From JBDSYA01 sp039925865 (lineage in GTDB: Bacteria > Bacteroidota > Ignavibacteria > Tepidaquicellales > Tepidaquicellaceae), in assembly GCA_039925865.1 (NCBI GenBank), contig JBDSYA010000260.1:1-5499 (forward strand): a stretch of DNA of 5,499 bases, written 5' to 3'. Position numbers and translations under genes: made by a program. A model generated the notes under the pieces. That model ran no database searches. It saw nothing but the letters and a program-made list of their open reading frames with translations, and was not told where the DNA came from. This document shows, one piece after another, positions 5,472-5,499 of the stretch (its first letter is position 1; every line of letters begins with the position of its first letter).

Positions 5472-5499
5472 AAATCATTCTCACAATAAAAATGTAGAA

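Noticed and set aside
1..5499. A mobile element, CRISPR array, toxin-antitoxin or defence system
   Set aside because: No transposase, integrase, regularly spaced repeat or defence domain is visible, and the minus-strand genes are all core functions. The tRNA could serve as an integration site, but nothing integrated is seen on its visible side.

Overview
The window is AT-rich bacterial chromosome with ordinary housekeeping content. Several traits point to the Bacteroidota/Chlorobiota/Ignavibacteriota group: the lack of clear Shine-Dalgarno sequences, two genes with only a TTG start available, a RecJ with the IDCG and FIICDHHRP forms of the DHH motifs, and a RuvC with a C-terminal tail ending in WKSFVEKNPERI. 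This placement is an inference from remembered family patterns. The inorganic pyrophosphatase resembles the Chlamydia-type enzyme, which neither supports nor excludes it.

Left part (1-912, plus strand): the 3' end of a protein I do not recognise (2-283), about 200 bp of AT-rich intergenic DNA with two small palindromes and a short unsupported open frame, then arsC (487-912), a thioredoxin-type arsenate reductase with all its redox cysteines. No other ars gene is visible.

Right part (928-5425, minus strand): read in its own direction this is tRNA-Leu(CAG), recJ, yebC, ruvC, ruvA, ppa. The gaps are 21, 36, 15, 0 and 4 bp, so a single transcription unit is likely. Its best promoter candidate is a perfect TATAAT 17 bp upstream of the tRNA. 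The unit converges on arsC, with 15 bp between the two stop codons.

Functionally, RecJ (5'-3' single-strand exonuclease), RuvC (Holliday junction resolvase) and RuvA (junction-binding subunit) act early and late in homologous recombination. YebC is the usual neighbour of ruvC and ruvA and belongs to a family linked to translation and gene regulation. Pyrophosphatase removes the PPi made by polymerases. ruvB, the motor partner of RuvA, is not in the window; ppa occupies the position where it often lies.

I found no mobile element, CRISPR array, phage gene or evident undescribed system. The points most worth a second look are the tRNA-headed recombination operon, the recJ start region with an overlapping out-of-frame ATG, a lysine inside the pyrophosphatase metal-binding signature, and the unidentified protein at the left edge.
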